Source: JADFNO01 sp965369945 (GTDB taxonomy: Bacteria; Planctomycetota; Phycisphaerae; Phycisphaerales; SM1A02). Taken from it: a stretch of DNA of 10,327 bases. The position numbers were made by a program, and so were the translations under genes. The stretch lies in the NCBI GenBank assembly GCA_965369945.1, contig CBDUST010000152.1:1-10327 (forward strand), read 5' to 3'. The notes under the pieces were generated by a model that did not search any database, was not told the origin of the DNA, and saw only the letters and a program-made list of their open reading frames with translations. The first letter of the stretch is position 1. Every line of letters starts with the position of its first letter. Below are positions 7,674 through 10,327 of this stretch, piece by piece.

Positions 7674-7729
7674 ACTCTCCTCGACGTTCGCCTCCCACAA
7701 GACTTGAGGACTCTGTTATCGTTACCACT

Positions 7730-7906
7730 ATGGATCACGAAGTCCCCGCATCAGATTACACCAAGATCGAGTCACTGATCGCCGACGCCACCAGCCCCGT
7801 CGGGATCGACGCCAAGAAGACGCACATCATCATCATCAGCAAACTCTTGCAGATCGAGCAGCGTCTCGAGAAGCTCGAGCGCATGATCGCCGACAAAGAC
7901 ACCTGA
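7730..7906 (+). CDS. Small charged coiled-coil-like protein (58 aa)
   Basis: An open frame of 58 codons from ATG to TGA, in the gap between two clear transcription units. The product starts MDHEVPASDYTKIESL. It has a middle segment SPVGIDAKKTH (22-32), then four isoleucines (33-36). A C-terminal amphipathic stretch at about 37-55 (KLLQIEQRLEKLERMI) has leucine and isoleucine spacing like a short coiled coil. Codon use follows the GC-rich third-position pattern of the neighbouring genes, which supports a real gene. No good Shine-Dalgarno site precedes it; GAGGA at 7706-7710 is about 19 nt upstream. There is no signal peptide, so it is probably a cytoplasmic, possibly self-associating protein. 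I do not recognise a characterised family, although short SPVGIDAKKTH-like proteins seem familiar from planctomycetes. The function is unknown. Confidence 0.65.
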   Translation: MDHEVPASDYTKIESLIADATSPVGIDAKKTHIIIISKLLQIEQRLEKLERMIADKDT

Positions 7907-7940
7907 TCCGCGTTGTTGGTTCTTGCGGAGTAGTCCAACA
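7907..7940 (+). other. Weak overlapping inverted repeats after the small gene
   Basis: TCCGC (7907-7911) can pair with GCGGA (7925-7929). Alternatively TGTTGG (7914-7919) can pair with CCAACA (7935-7940). Both are short with large loops and no T-run. They could mark the 3' end of the small gene. The rest of the gap to 8167 shows no open frame or RNA that I can support. Confidence 0.2.
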
Positions 7941-8118
7941 CTGCGCCAGTAGACACAACCGGCCATGAATCGTGGTGCGCGAATCGCTCGCCGCCGGGGC
8001 CCCGAGCTCGTCACGAGGCGACGTCCTCATCTCGGTCCGCACAGCCGTGTCGGTGGAGTCACAGAAGGATGTATTTTCACCGCTCGTTGTGCGCTCTGGC
8101 TCTGTAGAGAACGTACGA

Positions 8119-8134
8119 AGACCGTCAGCGGTCT
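8119..8134 (+). promoter_or_regulatory. Leader hairpin upstream of the cupredoxin-propeller gene
   Basis: AGACCG (8119-8124) and CGGTCT (8129-8134) form a perfect 6-bp stem with a TCAG loop. It sits 23 nt before the GGAG ribosome binding site. It could affect translation or mRNA stability, but its role is not shown. Confidence 0.25.
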
Positions 8135-8157
8135 GCCTTGCAAACCCTCTACGAGAT

Positions 8158-8161
8158 GGAG
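8158..8161 (+). promoter_or_regulatory. Shine-Dalgarno site supporting the ATG-8168 start
   Basis: GGAG lies 6 nt before the ATG at 8168. In-frame alternatives at ATG-8156 and ATG-8198 lack such a site. The frame is closed upstream by TAG at 8105-8107. Confidence 0.45.
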
Positions 8162-8167
8162 TATGCG

Positions 8168-10327
8168 ATGAACGAGCAGAGATCAACACGACTGACGATG
8201 AGCAAGTCACCCGCCACACGTGGAGCCGCTCGTGCCATTGTGCTTGGCCTGGTTCTGAGCTCAAGTGTCGCCCTCGCGGATGCGCAGGACACGATGCACC
8301 TTACAGATGAGCCGGGCAACTGGTTCCGAAGCGACGCCACGGGTACGCCTCTGTCGGTAATTGACATTGGTGGTCGGATCGATTTCAAAATCAACAATTG
8401 CTGCACCAACACTCGGCACACCGTAACCCTGCTGGTAAAACCTGTGGCGTCGGCGATCACAATGGACCAAGGGCAATCACAACACGGCACGTTGTCGCTG
8501 GAGTTCGATGTGCCCGGGGTCTATATCCTGGTTTGCAAGATCCATCCCTACATGACGGCCGTCGTGGCGGTGAAGGATGAGAAGGGGAACATTCCGGACG
8601 TTTCGGCTGGTTCGCTGCCGTTCATCGGTCATCTCGGTGTCGATTCACTTCCCGCTCTGGATGTTCTTTCTGTGGTCACCACAGTCGCGGCCACGGACGA
8701 AGATAAGCAAGCCAAGTGGGACATATTCGGCCCTGATGATCAAGTCATCCCATCAACGCCCGGCGTTGGCGAAGTATGGATCAATACTCAGTTCGAACGC
8801 GTCCCCGGCCAGACCGACGACAGTGACGTTGCCAAACCAGGAACGATCACGATCGTTGATGCCGCAACCTTCACCGTCGAGCGAGAGATCAACGGACTTT
8901 CTGCTGATGGTATGTGGAACAATCCGCACAACATGTGGGCCAACTTCGCGCTGGATACCGTTTACAACAGCAACTGGTTCGGCAAATGGATCAATAAGAT
9001 CATGCGTGAGAGCGGAGAGATCGTCGACAGCATCGATGTCGGCCATGCGCCCACACATATCATCACCATTCCCACACCCGGGTCCGAGGAATTAGGCGTC
9101 CTCACGATACCGCTCAGCGCCGAGGACGACATGGTGAAGGTACGCGACGAACCTGATGGATTGAATGAAATCGACCATGAGCCGACCGGCGAAGGAAACA
9201 ACAATCCTCACGGACACTGGGTTTCCTGCGGTACAGGTGATCGCACGATCGTGCCCAACGTATTCAAGGGCGTTGGATTGGCAGGTTCTATCAGTATTAT
9301 TGATACGGCAAGCGGCGAAGTTATCAAGGAGTTCCTGCAAGATCCTGACGATCCAGTTCGGTCAGCACTGTTGATGCCGATCGCTGTAGGCCAGTGTCAC
9401 GTCCGTGGCGTTTCCAAAGCATACGTCGCGAATATCGCATCCGGCCTCGTCACGGTTGTGGATGTCGATCAGCTTTCCATCACCAGCAATATTCCGGTGA
9501 CGCTGACCCCCGATGGTCAGACTGGATTCGATCTTCTTCACACGATGCAGGCGCCGATTCAGACACCGGTCAGCCCCGATGAGAAGTGGGTTGCCACAGC
9601 GGTCTTTTCGCTGACAACAGTCGACCGCGCTAATACCGGCTCGGCGGACCATGTAGCCATCATCGACACCGAGATCGATGAAGTCGTCGCATTCGTCCCC
9701 ACGCCGGCAGGAACGCACGGTGTGAACTGGGGCGTGAAGCTCGGCGGCGGATACTACGCCTATGTCACCAACCAACACGCCAACGTGCTGACCGTGATCG
9801 ACCCCGACCCTGATGGAGACGGCGACGGCTCCGATGCGAGCGTCGTTGGAACGATCCTACTGGCCAACAGTAGTAATGGAGCAGGGATTACCGACGGGAC
9901 GGGAGGACAGGGAGTCAAGCCTCTTCCCATGACACACGATGGGTGGGTGCAGAAGACCGTAGACCTCGTCGGCACTGGCGAGTTATCCGAAGAGGTCGAA
10001 GGATGGATCGCCCAGCTCACTGATGAACAGAAAAACCCCGAGGACGACCATCAAGACAATCCACAGATCCCCGGCGACTTCATTGCTGTCCGCGGATTCC
10101 ATGATTCCGGAGATCTGGACAGCCTGCTGGACTCGGATGACGACAAGTTGTGTTACGAGCCGGGCATCGTACTCGACCCAAGCGAAGCTCCGATCACGCT
10201 AGACTTTCTAGGAACGTTACCAAACGATTCTCCATCGACACTTAACGTGACGATCGAATCGTCAGCGAACACTGTCGGCTTGGAACTCACAATCTCATTC
10301 TGGAACTTCAACACGAATTCGTGGGAT
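8168..10327 (+). CDS. Secreted cupredoxin fused to YncE/YVTN-like beta-propeller (3' end outside window)
   Basis: The frame stays open from 8168 to the window end: 720 codons with no stop, so the gene is incomplete. The start is chosen for GGAG at 8158-8161; ATG-8198 would shorten the signal peptide and ATG-8156 would lengthen it. The signal peptide has its hydrophobic core at 23-36 and likely cleavage at ALA-D or ADA-Q (37-40). Residues about 41-137 form a cupredoxin domain with apparent type-1 copper ligands H84, C123, H126 and M129 (CKIHPYM). Residues about 175-545 are beta-propeller-like, with repeats such as GTITIVDAATFTVEREI (225-241), AYVANIASGLVTVVDV (418-433) and YAYVTNQHANVLTVID (530-545). 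A DPDPDGDGDGSD segment (545-556) resembles a calcium-binding loop. Acidic stretches and a beta-rich C-terminal region follow, and the latter continues past the window. It is probably a periplasmic or cell-surface redox protein; electron carrier or enzyme cannot be decided. Confidence 0.88.
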   Translation, partial: MNEQRSTRLTMSKSPATRGAARAIVLGLVLSSSVALADAQDTMHLTDEPGNWFRSDATGTPLSVIDIGGRIDFKINNCCTNTRHTVTLLVKPVASAITMDQGQSQHGTLSLEFDVPGVYILVCKIHPYMTAVVAVKDEKGNIPDVSAGSLPFIGHLGVDSLPALDVLSVVTTVAATDEDKQAKWDIFGPDDQVIPSTPGVGEVWINTQFERVPGQTDDSDVAKPGTITIVDAATFTVEREINGLSADGMWNNPHNMWANFALDTVYNSNWFGKWINKIMRESGEIVDSIDVGHAPTHIITIPTPGSEELGVLTIPLSAEDDMVKVRDEPDGLNEIDHEPTGEGNNNPHGHWVSCGTGDRTIVPNVFKGVGLAGSISIIDTASGEVIKEFLQDPDDPVRSALLMPIAVGQCHVRGVSKAYVANIASGLVTVVDVDQLSITSNIPVTLTPDGQTGFDLLHTMQAPIQTPVSPDEKWVATAVFSLTTVDRANTGSADHVAIIDTEIDEVVAFVPTPAGTHGVNWGVKLGGGYYAYVTNQHANVLTVIDPDPDGDGDGSDASVVGTILLANSSNGAGITDGTGGQGVKPLPMTHDGWVQKTVDLVGTGELSEEVEGWIAQLTDEQKNPEDDHQDNPQIPGDFIAVRGFHDSGDLDSLLDSDDDKLCYEPGIVLDPSEAPITLDFLGTLPNDSPSTLNVTIESSANTVGLELTISFWNFNTNSWD

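Noticed and set aside
7704..7731. Promoter for the 58-residue gene (TTGAGG with a following CACTAT)
   Set aside because: The -10 match is only 3 of 6 and overlaps the start codon, so it is not convincing.
7972..8310. 112-codon open frame on the + strand
   Set aside because: It overlaps the signal-peptide region of the cupredoxin-propeller gene in another frame and has no recognisable domain or ribosome binding site.
8168..10327. Calling the cupredoxin-propeller protein a nitrous oxide reductase
   Set aside because: The domain order is reversed, the cupredoxin has a single-copper C-x2-H-x2-M pattern rather than the CuA CxxxC pattern, and the DxHH motif is absent.

Overview
This 10.3 kb window looks chromosomal and comes from a planctomycete (phylum Planctomycetota). 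The main evidence is a PSCyt1/PSCyt2/PSD1 cytochrome gene directly followed by a Tat-exported DUF1501 gene, a pairing characteristic of that phylum. A small membrane protein with a C-terminal CxxC-GYDLRAT-CPECG tail supports the same assignment. The DNA is GC-rich and all supported genes lie on the + strand. I saw no tRNA, rRNA, CRISPR array, transposase or phage gene.

Layout. Positions 1-42 are the last codons of an upstream gene that also ends in a CPECG motif. Positions 52-717 encode a two-helix membrane protein with a C-terminal zinc-ribbon-like tail. The gene-free stretch 718-985 contains a long foldback (732-853) and a possible sigma70-type promoter (910-938). Positions 986-7626 hold three tightly spaced genes (gaps of 3 and 2 nt) that are almost certainly one operon. 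They encode a large secreted di-heme PSCyt1-PSCyt2-PSD1 protein, a Tat-dependent DUF1501 protein, and a membrane-anchored PSCyt1 cytochrome with leucine-rich-like repeats and a C-terminal four-cysteine metal-binding module. A perfect 9-bp GC-rich hairpin (7653-7673) probably closes this unit. A 58-residue coiled-coil-like small protein follows at 7730-7906. After a 261-nt gap, a large gene starts at 8168 and runs off the window end (720 codons visible). It encodes a secreted protein with an N-terminal type-1 copper (cupredoxin) domain fused to a YncE/YVTN-type beta-propeller.

Working together. The three-gene operon reads as a periplasmic module: two cytochrome-bearing proteins, one soluble and one membrane-anchored, flank an alkaline-phosphatase-superfamily-like DUF1501 protein. 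The family context suggests redox-linked turnover of an extracellular or periplasmic substrate, but no substrate can be named from sequence. The cupredoxin-propeller protein is a separate transcription unit. It is also a predicted extracytoplasmic redox protein, so a link to the cytochromes is possible but not shown.

The least ordinary items are the foldback at 732-853, the cupredoxin-propeller gene with its many histidines, and the metal-binding tail on the membrane cytochrome.
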